DNA of 64,000 nucleotides from Kluyvera sp036759925. GTDB lineage: Bacteria; Pseudomonadota; Gammaproteobacteria; Enterobacterales; Enterobacteriaceae. A program made the position numbers and the translations under genes. The first letter of the stretch is position 1. Every line of letters starts with the position of its first letter. The stretch is from the NCBI RefSeq assembly GCF_036759925.1, contig NZ_JAPKIB010000001.1, positions 186,001 to 250,000 of the forward strand. The letters run 5' to 3'. Below the pieces are notes generated by a model. The model was not told the origin of the DNA, did not search any database, and saw only the letters and a program-made list of their open reading frames with translations. Of the stretch, positions 45,452 through 53,872 are shown in pieces.

Positions 45452-46082
45452 AGAAATCCCTTAATCAATATTTAAGATTATGTTTTTGCCACTTTTGAAT
45501 TTAATAACGGGAAAGAAAGTTTTCTCTCCACGCCCAAAATATTAATTGCAGCGGGATTCTATTTTCCATGCAAAATAATAAAAAATAAGATGACGATCAC
45601 TAAGAATCATTTCTTTTCTGCATTTCACATTATGTCGTTATTTTTACAAATTAATGAATTTATAATTCAATTGATTAGAAATTTACTTCAAGCATCGACA
45701 TAAACATGTCTGAATATTAATAAGAAACCATCTATTTATATCTGACGAACATTTTAAGACACCAAAAGACACAAATGTATTCGTTATTTTTAACATGGAA
45801 ATATCTTAGCAGACTAATCTATCGTCAATTTAGATTGTTATTTGTTCACTGCCGGGGAATTTTCGATATAGCCAACATGAAAAGAAAAAGATTAGATATA
45901 TATATAAATTATTGTTTAATGCTTACCATTTTCCATGCAAATATTTATATTTCATGGCTATCTAATAGTTCGATAAAAATAAAGAGTGGCGAGTGAAGAA
46001 TTGAGCGTTATGAATGTAGCGAGCGCACATTATTTAAATATTCGTATCGCTCACGTAAAATAGTGCGGGGATCACATTTAAA
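45452..46082. other. AT-rich region upstream of the porin gene
   Basis: Over 600 bases separate the porin from the mot-che terminator. The sequence is strikingly AT-rich. It contains one short reading frame (45775-45996) without a ribosome site or recognisable product, which is not accepted as a gene. The porin promoter must lie in the part next to 45451. No known operator was confirmed. Confidence 0.55.
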
Positions 46083-46116
46083 ACAGGGTTCATCGTGTTA
46101 TAGCGATGAACCCTGT
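46078..46116 (-). terminator. Terminator of the motAB-cheAW operon
   Basis: A perfect 13-base stem (ACAGGGTTCATCG/CGATGAACCCTGT) with an eight-base loop is followed by TTTT in the minus direction, starting ten bases after the cheW stop. It closes the operon before the inserted genes. Confidence 0.9.
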
Positions 46117-46125
46117 TGCTCTCTA

Positions 46126-46629
46126 TCAGGCAGCGTGGCTTGCAGCACTGTCCAGCAGCGCCATCTCTTCGCTGTTGAGCAGTTTCTCAATGTTGACCAG
46201 AATCAGCATACGGTCGCCCAGTGCGCCAAGCCCGGTCAGGTATTCCGTTGAGAGGGTGACGGCAAACTCCGGCGCGGGACGAATCTGTTCCGCCGCCAGC
46301 GACAGCACATCGGACACGCCGTCAACCACAATGCCCACCACGCGCTGGCCGAGGTTCAGGACAATCACCACCGTATTGTCGTTGTACTCCACGTCTTCCT
46401 GGCTGAACTTCACGCGTAGGTCAACAATCGGCACAATCACGCCGCGCAGGTTGGTCACGCCTTTAATAAAGGCCGGGGTGTTGGCGATGCGCGTCACCTG
46501 ATCGTAGCCGCGGATCTCCTGCACCTTCAGAATATCGATGCCGTACTCTTCATTGCCCAGCGTAAATACCAGGAATTCTTGCCCAGTCGGTTCACCCGCC
46601 AGCTTTGTTACATTCGTCATACCGGTCAT
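46126..46629 (-). CDS. cheW: Chemotaxis adaptor CheW
   Basis: CheW links chemoreceptors to the kinase CheA. The 167-residue SH3-like protein matches E. coli in length and start (MTGMTNVTKLA) and keeps the receptor- and CheA-contact regions (YGIDILKVQEIRGY, NLRGVIVPIVDLR). A longer frame upstream runs into cheA and is not used. In E. coli tar follows directly. Here a terminator and about 7 kb of accessory genes intervene. Confidence 0.97.
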   Translation of the reverse strand: MTGMTNVTKLAGEPTGQEFLVFTLGNEEYGIDILKVQEIRGYDQVTRIANTPAFIKGVTNLRGVIVPIVDLRVKFSQEDVEYNDNTVVIVLNLGQRVVGIVVDGVSDVLSLAAEQIRPAPEFAVTLSTEYLTGLGALGDRMLILVNIEKLLNSEEMALLDSAASHAA

Positions 46630-46651
46630 GTTGTTCCCTTTTTTCTGCGTA

Positions 46652-48688
46652 TCAGGCGGCGGTGCTCGCCAGACGTTTTTCACGGTTGAGCCCCTGCAGT
46701 GCAGAGACATCGACAATCAGCGCGACGCTGCCGTCGCCAAGAATGGTGGCCGCCGAGATCCCCGGCACTTTGCGATAGTTGCTTTCGAGGTTCTTCACCA
46801 CCACCTGATGCTGGCCAATCAGCTGATCCACCAGCAGCGCGTAGCGGCGTCCGGCGCTTTGCAGGATAACGACAATCCCCTGGGTGGCTTCGGTTTTAGC
46901 CCCCTGCACGTCAAAGGCTTTCCACAGCTCGACCAGCGGCAGATATTCGCCGCGTACTTCCAGCACGCGCTCGCCGCCCGCCAGCGGATGCAGATCTTCT
47001 TCACGCGGCTGCAGCGACTCCATCACCGCGTTGAGCGGCAGAATAAAGACCTCTTCGCTGACCTTAACCGACATACCGTCAAGGATCGCCAGCGTCAGCG
47101 GCAACAGAATACGGATGGTGGTGCCAGCGCCCTGCTTCGACTGGATCTCAACGTGGCCGCCCATCTCCTGGATGTTACGCTTGACCACGTCCATACCCAC
47201 GCCGCGCCCGGAGACGTCGGTCACCTGCTCGGCGGTGGAAAAGCCCGGCGCGAAGATCAGCATGCCAACCTCTTCATCGGTCATGCTTTCATTCACTGCC
47301 ATCCCCTGCGACATCGCCTTCGCCAGAATGCGCTCGCGGTTCAGCCCCGCGCCGTCATCGGTCACTTCGATACAGATATTGCCGCCCTGGTGTTCAGCGG
47401 ACAGAATCAGGTTACCCACCGCTGATTTACCCGCCGCCAGACGGGTTTCCGGCAGTTCGATACCGTGATCCAGGCTGTTACGCACGAGGTGCGTTAACGG
47501 GTCGATAATACGTTCAATGAGGCTCTTATCCAGCTCGGTCGAGCTGCCCATCAGCGTCAGTTCGACCTGCTTGCCAAGCTTGCCAGCAAGATCGCGAACC
47601 AGACGCGGGAAGCGGCTGAAAACGTACTCCATCGGCATCATACGAATCGACATCACCGATTCCTGGAGGTCGCGCGCGTTACGCTGCAACTGGCCCATGC
47701 TGGTAATCAGGTCACCGTGCGATACCGGGTCAAGCGCGTTGGAGCGCTGTGCCAGCATCGACTGGGTAATCACCAGTTCACCGACCAGGTTAATCAGTTG
47801 ATCGACCTTCTCTACCGCCACGCGAATACTGGTGGACTCGCTGCTGCGGGCCGCCGGTTTTTCTCGCTCCACACGGGGTGCCGCAGGGCTTGCGGCGGCA
47901 ACAGGTGCGGCAACCGCAGGCGCCGCTAGCGCAACCTCGACGGGGACTTCCGCTTCTTCAGGCGCCTCTTCAACCGTCGCCGGCGCGGCCGAGAATTCAA
48001 TCTGGTCGGCTTCAATCACAAAGCACAGCACGGCGACGAGATCGTCTTCATCCACGCTGTCATCAATGACCGCGCTCAGGCTGTCGGCGGTTTTGCTGAC
48101 CTGGCTTAGGGTCGCCAGGTTGCTCAGTTCCTCTTCCAGCATATCCGGCTCGCCCGCTTTCAGGCGTGAGAGCGTGATTTGCTTTTTACCTGCCGCAGCG
48201 GAGGCCTCTGCTGGCGTCGCGGATTCAGTCTCCTGCGGAGCGTTGTCAACGACGCTTAAGCGCGCGCTACCCGCCACGGGAGGGACACTTTCACCTTTTG
48301 CTTCCAGCGCCAGCTGACGCAGCGCATTGCAGATATATTCGAAGCTGGCAGCGTCCGGTTCGGTGGAGCTTTTATAGGCGTCGAGCTGTTCCTGCATAAT
48401 ATCTTTGGTTTCCAAAAACAGGTTGATAATATCGGTGCTGAGCTGCATTTCCCCGCGACGTGCGTCGTCCAGCAGGTTCTCCATCAGGTGCGTCGTTTCC
48501 TGCAGCACCGAGAAGCCGAAGGTTCCCGCCCCGCCCTTGATGGAGTGCGCGGCGCGGAAAATAGCATTCAGCTGTTCAGCATCAGGGTCGTCCACCACCA
48601 GGTTCAGCAGATGCTGTTCCATATCGGCCAGTAGTTCATCGGCCTCGTCAAAAAATGTCTGATAAAAATCGCTGATATCCATGCTCAC
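46652..48688 (-). CDS. cheA: Chemotaxis histidine kinase CheA
   Basis: This 678-residue kinase has the P1 phosphotransfer domain with H48 (AAHSIKGGAGTFGF), the P2 CheY/CheB-binding domain, the P3 dimerisation helices, the P4 ATPase (NSLDHGIE, DDGAGL, GRGVGMDVV) and the P5 CheW-like domain. It is about 24 residues longer than the E. coli protein, mainly because of an Ala/Pro/Glu-rich linker between P2 and P3 (about 233-283). It starts four bases after motB. Confidence 0.97.
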   Translation of the reverse strand: MSMDISDFYQTFFDEADELLADMEQHLLNLVVDDPDAEQLNAIFRAAHSIKGGAGTFGFSVLQETTHLMENLLDDARRGEMQLSTDIINLFLETKDIMQEQLDAYKSSTEPDAASFEYICNALRQLALEAKGESVPPVAGSARLSVVDNAPQETESATPAEASAAAGKKQITLSRLKAGEPDMLEEELSNLATLSQVSKTADSLSAVIDDSVDEDDLVAVLCFVIEADQIEFSAAPATVEEAPEEAEVPVEVALAAPAVAAPVAAASPAAPRVEREKPAARSSESTSIRVAVEKVDQLINLVGELVITQSMLAQRSNALDPVSHGDLITSMGQLQRNARDLQESVMSIRMMPMEYVFSRFPRLVRDLAGKLGKQVELTLMGSSTELDKSLIERIIDPLTHLVRNSLDHGIELPETRLAAGKSAVGNLILSAEHQGGNICIEVTDDGAGLNRERILAKAMSQGMAVNESMTDEEVGMLIFAPGFSTAEQVTDVSGRGVGMDVVKRNIQEMGGHVEIQSKQGAGTTIRILLPLTLAILDGMSVKVSEEVFILPLNAVMESLQPREEDLHPLAGGERVLEVRGEYLPLVELWKAFDVQGAKTEATQGIVVILQSAGRRYALLVDQLIGQHQVVVKNLESNYRKVPGISAATILGDGSVALIVDVSALQGLNREKRLASTAA

Positions 48689-48692
48689 GCTA

Positions 48693-49619
48693 TCACCTCG
48701 AGTCGGGTTGGGGCGGCGTAGTACCTGCCGCGTCTGAAGCGGTATTCGGCGACTGTAATACGCTTAAAGGTTCATTCTGGCTCTCGGCATTCTCATGAAG
48801 AATGGCCTGCTCAGCCTGGTTATTCAGCACCAGAAGGCTGATACGACGGTTGATCGCATCGTTACCACCGTGCTCTGACAAGCGCATCGAGTTCGACATC
48901 CCGATAACGCGCAATACTTTGCCGTCGTCCAGCCCGCCGGCGACCAGTTCGCGACGCGAGGCGTTGGCGCGGTCCGCCGACAGCTCCCAGTTGCTGTATC
49001 CCCTCTCACCGGAGGCGTACGGGTAATCATCCGTATGGCCGGAGAGGCTAACCTTGTTAGGAATTTCATTCAGCACCGGGGCGATAGCGCGCAAAATGTC
49101 GCGCATGTACGGCTCCACTTCGGCGCTGCCGGTTTTAAACATCGGGCGGTTCTGGCTATCGATAATCTGAATACGCAACCCTTCCTGCACCAGGTCAATT
49201 TTCAGATGCGGACGCAGCGCACGCAGCTTCGGATCGGCCTCAATCAGTTGGTCCAGTTCGCCACGAATCCGCTTGAGGCGGTTGGTCTCCATCCGTTTTT
49301 TCAGATCGTCAATCGTGGGCTGTTTGTGTACTTCACCCTGCTGCTGGGTGACGTCATCGCCGCCGCCGGGGATCGGGCTATCGCTGTTCGCCATGCGCTG
49401 CCCGCCGCTAATTGCCGTCGCCAGCGGGGTACGAAAATACTCGGCAATCTGGATAAGCTCTTTCGGGCTGGAAATGGAGATAAGCCACATCACCAGAAAG
49501 AAGGCCATCATGGCGGTCATAAAATCAGCATAGGCAATCTTCCACGAACCGTGGGCGCTACCGTGCGACTTATGCTTGCGCCGCTTAACAACGACAATAG
49601 GATGCGATTGATTTTTCAT
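48693..49619 (-). CDS. motB: Flagellar stator protein MotB
   Basis: MotB anchors the stator to peptidoglycan and carries the proton-binding aspartate. The 308-residue protein has the E. coli length, a basic N-terminus, one membrane helix with D32 (YADFMTAMMAF), a plug and linker, and a C-terminal OmpA-like domain (GHTDDYPYASGERGYSNWELSADRA). The start overlaps the motA stop by four bases. Confidence 0.97.
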   Translation of the reverse strand: MKNQSHPIVVVKRRKHKSHGSAHGSWKIAYADFMTAMMAFFLVMWLISISSPKELIQIAEYFRTPLATAISGGQRMANSDSPIPGGGDDVTQQQGEVHKQPTIDDLKKRMETNRLKRIRGELDQLIEADPKLRALRPHLKIDLVQEGLRIQIIDSQNRPMFKTGSAEVEPYMRDILRAIAPVLNEIPNKVSLSGHTDDYPYASGERGYSNWELSADRANASRRELVAGGLDDGKVLRVIGMSNSMRLSEHGGNDAINRRISLLVLNNQAEQAILHENAESQNEPLSVLQSPNTASDAAGTTPPQPDSR

Positions 49620-50509
49620 GCGTCCTCGGTGGTGGTCTGCTGCTGGCCTGCCGGGTTACGCACCGCGCGGACGTGTTCTTCCAGTTCGATAAACGATGGA
49701 CGTTCGCTGCTGTAAAGGGTTTTGCGGCCAAATTCGACGGCAATCGGCGGTGCATAGCCGTTGAGATTCGACAGCAGCGTGATTTTGACGCACTGCATCA
49801 TTTTCGTCGTTTCCGCACTCTTCTGGCGCAGTACGCTTGCTAGCGGAGAAACAAAGCCGTAGGCCAGCAGAATGCCGAGGAAGGTACCGACCATCGCGTG
49901 GGCAATCAGCGCACCCAGCTCCGCTGCCGGGCGATCCGCCGAGCCTAATGCGTGAACCACCCCCATGACCGCCGCCACGATACCGAACGCGGGCAGCGAG
50001 TCGCCGACCAGCGCCAGGCTGTTCGCCGGGACTTCACATTCGCTTTCATGGGTTTCGATCTCTTCGTCCATCAGCGCTTCAATTTCGAAGGTGTTCATGT
50101 TGCCGCTGATAATCAAGCGCAGGTAATCGACGATAAATTCCAGCATGACCTTATCGGCCAGGATACGTGGATAGCTGGCAAAGATTTCGCTCTCTTTCGG
50201 GTTTTCAATATCACGCTCAAGCGAAAACATCCCCTGCTGGCGTGACTTCGCCATCAGCCGGTAGAGCAGCGCCAGCAGATCCATATACATCGTTTTGGTG
50301 TATTTCGAGCGACGAAACAGCAGCGGCAGCGCCTTAAGCGTGCCTTTGATGGCCTTGCCGTTGTTACCGACGATAAAAGCGCCAACACCCGCCCCGCCGA
50401 TAATAATCAGCTCGGCCGGTTGATACAGTGCCCCAAGGTGTCCGCCGGTCATCATGTAGCCGCCGAAAACTGTCCCTAAAACAACCAGGTAACCTATTAA
50501 GATAAGCAC
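49616..50509 (-). CDS. motA: Flagellar stator protein MotA
   Basis: MotA surrounds MotB to form the proton channel that drives rotation. The 297-residue protein has four membrane helices and a large cytoplasmic loop with charged residues (RDIENPKESEIF) that contact the rotor. The prolines of the channel helices are present (GDSLPAFGIV and GFVSPLAS). It starts with GTG, as in E. coli, and GGAAGG precedes the start. No consensus sigma-28 site was found in the short gap after the flhDC terminator. Confidence 0.97.
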   Translation of the reverse strand: MLILIGYLVVLGTVFGGYMMTGGHLGALYQPAELIIIGGAGVGAFIVGNNGKAIKGTLKALPLLFRRSKYTKTMYMDLLALLYRLMAKSRQQGMFSLERDIENPKESEIFASYPRILADKVMLEFIVDYLRLIISGNMNTFEIEALMDEEIETHESECEVPANSLALVGDSLPAFGIVAAVMGVVHALGSADRPAAELGALIAHAMVGTFLGILLAYGFVSPLASVLRQKSAETTKMMQCVKITLLSNLNGYAPPIAVEFGRKTLYSSERPSFIELEEHVRAVRNPAGQQQTTTEDA

Positions 50510-50572
50510 GTTATCATCCTTCCACCGTTGACCATGAGTGGAGACAGACGAGCAATTTCACTCACCGACGGG

Positions 50573-50605
50573 TAAAAAAAAGCAGCGGTCGTTAAGACCG
50601 CTGCT
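50573..50605 (-). terminator. Terminator of flhDC
   Basis: A perfect ten-base stem (AGCAGCGGTC/GACCGCTGCT) with a five-base loop is followed in the minus direction by seven T residues, 28 bases after the flhC stop. Confidence 0.93.
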
Positions 50606-50632
50606 GGAGTGTTTTACCCACGTCGCGTGAGG

Positions 50633-51211
50633 TTAAACAGCTTGCTCTATCTGTTCATCCAGCAGTTGTGGATTACTATCGGCAGAATTGTCGGAAAGTT
50701 TACGTCTTTTTACTGCGCGAGATGGCGGCTGACAGAGGCTGCAAACAAAGCTCCCTGCTGGCTGGTGCGCATGGGTAATGAAATTACCGCCGCAGGAGTG
50801 ACAGCTGGAAAGTTCAAGCATTCCGCTTTCGACAAAACGGACTAATGTCCACGCGCGAGTCAGTGCCAGGAGCGGGCCATTATCCTGCTGTGGGCATTGT
50901 TCGAGGTACAAACGGTAGGCTTTGATCACGGCATCCACGCCGGAGCACTGCCCACTTTTGAGTAAAAATTGCCAGGCATTACAAAACATGGAGGAGTGAA
51001 TATTCTGCTCCCATGTCATAAACCAGTCCGTGGAAAACGGCAACATTCCCTTTGGCGGCGGGCTGCCGCGCAATTCTTTATACAGTTTTATCAAACGGCC
51101 ACGGCTGAGCTGGGTTTCACTTTCCAGCATCTGCAAACGCGCGCCCAGCGTTATCAGCTCCATGGCCAGCTGAATATCGCGAGCTTCCTGAACAATGCTT
51201 TTTTCGCTCAT
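50633..51211 (-). CDS. flhC: Flagellar master regulator subunit FlhC
   Basis: FlhC forms the FlhD4C2 complex that activates class-2 flagellar promoters with sigma-70. The 192-residue protein matches E. coli and has the zinc-binding cysteines CHSCGG and CSLC near positions 137-160. It starts two bases after the flhD stop, so both subunits are made together. Confidence 0.98.
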   Translation of the reverse strand: MSEKSIVQEARDIQLAMELITLGARLQMLESETQLSRGRLIKLYKELRGSPPPKGMLPFSTDWFMTWEQNIHSSMFCNAWQFLLKSGQCSGVDAVIKAYRLYLEQCPQQDNGPLLALTRAWTLVRFVESGMLELSSCHSCGGNFITHAHQPAGSFVCSLCQPPSRAVKRRKLSDNSADSNPQLLDEQIEQAV

Positions 51212-51213
51212 TG

Positions 51214-51564
51214 TCAGGCCCTTTTCTTACGAGCAGGTTCGCCTGATTGGCTGGCTTCATTCAGCAGTCTGGTGGAAAGCAGAATACCGGTATGAATCTG
51301 CTGCAGGTCGTCAACGCGTGATTCTTGTGTGAGCCGGGTGATGGTTTGCGCATCATCAAAACGGAACTGACAAACTAACTGGTTGGTCTCCGCAATTTTC
51401 ACCATCTGCGGCAGAGTCAGTTCACCCAGAACTTTTGCCATGGCCTCGTTGATACCGAGACGGAACATAGCAGAAGCCTTATCCTGACCAATCAAACGCT
51501 GTGCAAGAAGCAAGTAAGACAAATTGATGTCATAGATGTGCTTTAGCAACTCGGATGTATGCAT
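51214..51564 (-). CDS. flhD: Flagellar master regulator subunit FlhD
   Basis: This 116-residue all-helical partner of FlhC has the family start MHTSELLKHIYDINLSYLLLAQRLI and the helix-turn-helix-like region around LTLPQMVKIAETNQLVC. An ATG three codons upstream is equally possible and is annotated in some strains. The gene has a leader of about 200 bases and a CRP site upstream. Confidence 0.97.
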   Translation of the reverse strand: MHTSELLKHIYDINLSYLLLAQRLIGQDKASAMFRLGINEAMAKVLGELTLPQMVKIAETNQLVCQFRFDDAQTITRLTQESRVDDLQQIHTGILLSTRLLNEASQSGEPARKKRA

Positions 51565-52358
51565 TTTCCCCATCCCGAATAACCAATTAGTACTTTTATG
51601 CGGTCAAACCGCATACCCCGTGATGTCGTCGGGCAAGGCCCGATAAAAATGAATCGGTCGAAATGCATAGCCGATTAGGCGAATCTTTCTGCAGGATTGT
51701 CGGTCTGGGCAGTAACCTCTATGACCGCCAATTCTAAACATTTCTTACAATTTACTAAGATTTTTCCTAATTCGACGCAACTTTACTCGCCAGATGTGAC
51801 ACATACAATGTTACTTCACTGTTAATTTGAAATTTATGTGATCAAGCTCACAAAATCAAACCCCATTTTTAGGAGTAATCCATCAGTCACGGTTGTATTT
51901 TGCGCATTATTTAAGCTAAAAAATTGCTATTTTATTCCTGCCTAACGGATATTCATTCACCAAAACTATTTAACATCTCTCCAGGCGGAAGGACTTTACG
52001 CGAGCCATATGTGAAAAAATTATCACAGATCATACTTTTATCTGATAAATAAAATTCATTTTAAATTCAATAAATTGAAACAGTGATTCATTCGCAGTAA
52101 ATTCATTTGCTTGTTATTTACTTTTCATTAACATGATTTCAGCAAGAATTAAATATTTAAGATCGATATTGATTACATCATATATTCAGCAGGGCTTATG
52201 CAAGCTGTGCATATTTCAGCCAATCACTCGCATAAAACTTGCTTATGTATTAGGTTAAATTATAAACAGCAATATTCCGTCTTCCGCTTGCAGCGATACG
52301 GTAAAAAGAGTAAGAGATGAAAGATTGAACGTGCGTATTCTTCAAGCAAGGAGGTCTG
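51565..52358. other. flhDC regulatory region and flhDC-uspC spacer
   Basis: About 790 bases without a gene lie between divergent flhD and uspC. Near flhD the transcribed leader contains three short inverted repeats: TATGCGGT/ACCGCATA (51597-51615), TCGGGC/GCCCGA (51629-51643), and ATCGG/CCGAT around 51652-51675. Around 51740-51780 the sequence resembles the E. coli flhDC promoter segment (minus-strand AGGAAAAATCTTAG). The part nearer uspC is AT-rich with no site I can name. Confidence 0.7.
51837..51852 (-). promoter_or_regulatory. CRP site of the flhDC promoter
   Basis: TGTGATCAAGCTCACA is a perfect TGTGA-N6-TCACA palindrome, centred 280 bases before the flhD ATG. With the roughly 200-base leader known from E. 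coli, this puts it near -70, the distance of the E. coli flhDC CRP site. Confidence 0.88.
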
Positions 52359-52778
52359 ATGTCGTACTCACATCTTTTGGTGGCCGTTGCGCCGACCCCA
52401 GAGAGTCATGAACTGCTAAGGAAAGCTGTCGCCATCGCCAGGCCCGCTAACGCGAGAATTAGCCTGATGACGCTGTCTACCGACCCGGAAATGTATAACC
52501 AATTGGCAGCGCCGATGCTGGAGAATCTACGTGAGCTAATGCAGGAGGAGACGCGGCAATTTCTGCAAACCCTGGCTGACGCGGCTGATTACCCCATCTG
52601 GAAAAGCCAGATCGCCTCCGGCGAGCTGTGCGATCACGTTAAAGCGTTCTGCAAAAATCATCAGGTTGACCTGGTTATCTGCGGTAACCATAACCAGAGC
52701 TTCTTTTCACGCGCGACCAGCTCGGCGAAAAATATTGCCGGGAATAGCGGAGTTGATGTGCTGTTAGTGACACTGTAA
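52359..52778 (+). CDS. uspC: Universal stress protein UspC
   Basis: This 139-residue single-domain universal stress protein has the alpha/beta fold pattern of the UspA superfamily (HLLVAVAPTPES, DLVICGNHNQSF). UspC is known for roles in stress resistance and motility-related control in E. coli. The start follows AAGGAGG closely. In E. coli otsA and otsB lie between uspC and araH. Here only a REP palindrome lies between. Confidence 0.94.
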   Translation: MSYSHLLVAVAPTPESHELLRKAVAIARPANARISLMTLSTDPEMYNQLAAPMLENLRELMQEETRQFLQTLADAADYPIWKSQIASGELCDHVKAFCKNHQVDLVICGNHNQSFFSRATSSAKNIAGNSGVDVLLVTL

Positions 52779-52790
52779 CAATACGCAAAA

Positions 52791-52862
52791 CCCGGCGTCG
52801 CAGTAATCGGCCGGGCGACAAAAATACCTGCCTGTTGCCCGGCCGATTACTGCGACGCCGGG
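52791..52862. repeat. Long near-perfect REP palindrome
   Basis: Two REP units of about 28 bases (CCCGGCGTCGCAGTAATCGG and its complement) face each other across a short centre. The complementarity is almost perfect. It lies between convergent uspC and araH and can form a very stable hairpin for both transcripts. Confidence 0.9.
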
Positions 52863-52877
52863 ACAAACACCCAACGA

Positions 52878-53858
52878 TCAAACGGTACGCTTCGCCTTTT
52901 GCTTGTAACGGTCAAAGATCACCGCCGCCAGCAGAATCAACCCGCGCACCACATACTGTGAGAACGGCGAGATGTTCAGCAGGTTCATGGCGTTCTCTAC
53001 CGTCCCCAGAATCAGGATCCCGGCAACCACATACGAGATCTTACCAATCCCCCCTTTCAGCGATACCCCGCCGAGCACGCACGCCGAAATAACGATTAAC
53101 TCATAGCCAATCGAGGTCATCGGCTGACCGCTGGTCATGCGCGACGCCAGAATAATCCCCGCCGCCGCCGACACCAGGCCGGAGAGCACAAAGATAATGA
53201 TTTTGGTACGCACCACCGGAACCCCGGCCAGACGCGCCGCCTCTTCGTTGCCGCCAATCGCCAGCGTGTTACGACCAAAAGTGGTTTTGTTGAGCAGCAG
53301 GCCAAAGATAATCAGGCAGCCGACGGTTAACCAGATCGGGGCCGGCAGCCCTAACCAGTTGGCATAGCCGAGGGCAAAAAAGCGCTCGTCTTCAATCCCG
53401 ACCGCTTTACCGTCTGAGATAATGTAGGCCAGGCCGCGCACAATCTGCATGGTCGCAAGGGTGGTGATCAGCGCGTTGATTTTCAGCTTTGCAATCACAA
53501 AACCGTTGACCAGACCGCTAAGTGCCCCCAACAGCAGACCGGCGAAGACGCCAATCCACAGGCTTTCGGTGAGATTAATCACCACCGCCGTGGTTACCCC
53601 CGCGCAGGCAATGACCGAGGCAACCGACAGGTCAAAGTCGCCGGAGGCCAGGCAGAACAGCATCCCGCAGGCCACCATACCCGACATCGAAATCGCCAGC
53701 CCCAGCCCCTTCATGTTGATGAAGGAGGCAAAGTTAGGCACAAAAATAGCGCAGCAGATAAACAGCACGGCAAAGACCACCAGCATGCCGTACTGATCCC
53801 AGATACGGCCAAAGCTCAGTGACGTGCGGCGCGCGCCCGGTGTAGTAACAGATGACAT
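52878..53858 (-). CDS. araH: L-arabinose ABC transporter permease AraH
   Basis: This 326-residue inner membrane permease of the ribose/arabinose ABC family has eight or more hydrophobic segments and the conserved ABC-contact loop around GNEEAARLAGVPVVRTK. It is nearly identical to E. coli AraH in the visible blocks (GMLFCLASGDFDLSVASVIACAG). It is the last gene of araFGH. Confidence 0.96.
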   Translation of the reverse strand: MSSVTTPGARRTSLSFGRIWDQYGMLVVFAVLFICCAIFVPNFASFINMKGLGLAISMSGMVACGMLFCLASGDFDLSVASVIACAGVTTAVVINLTESLWIGVFAGLLLGALSGLVNGFVIAKLKINALITTLATMQIVRGLAYIISDGKAVGIEDERFFALGYANWLGLPAPIWLTVGCLIIFGLLLNKTTFGRNTLAIGGNEEAARLAGVPVVRTKIIIFVLSGLVSAAAGIILASRMTSGQPMTSIGYELIVISACVLGGVSLKGGIGKISYVVAGILILGTVENAMNLLNISPFSQYVVRGLILLAAVIFDRYKQKAKRTV

Positions 53859-53872
53859 CGTAACCTCCTTCC

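Noticed and set aside
45508..45526. A possible KdgR operator upstream of the porin
   Set aside because: Only about 11 or 12 of 19 positions match, clearly weaker than the three reported candidates.
45775..45996. A 73-codon open frame in the AT-rich spacer before the porin
   Set aside because: It has no ribosome site, no recognisable product, and a composition explained by the AT-rich spacer.
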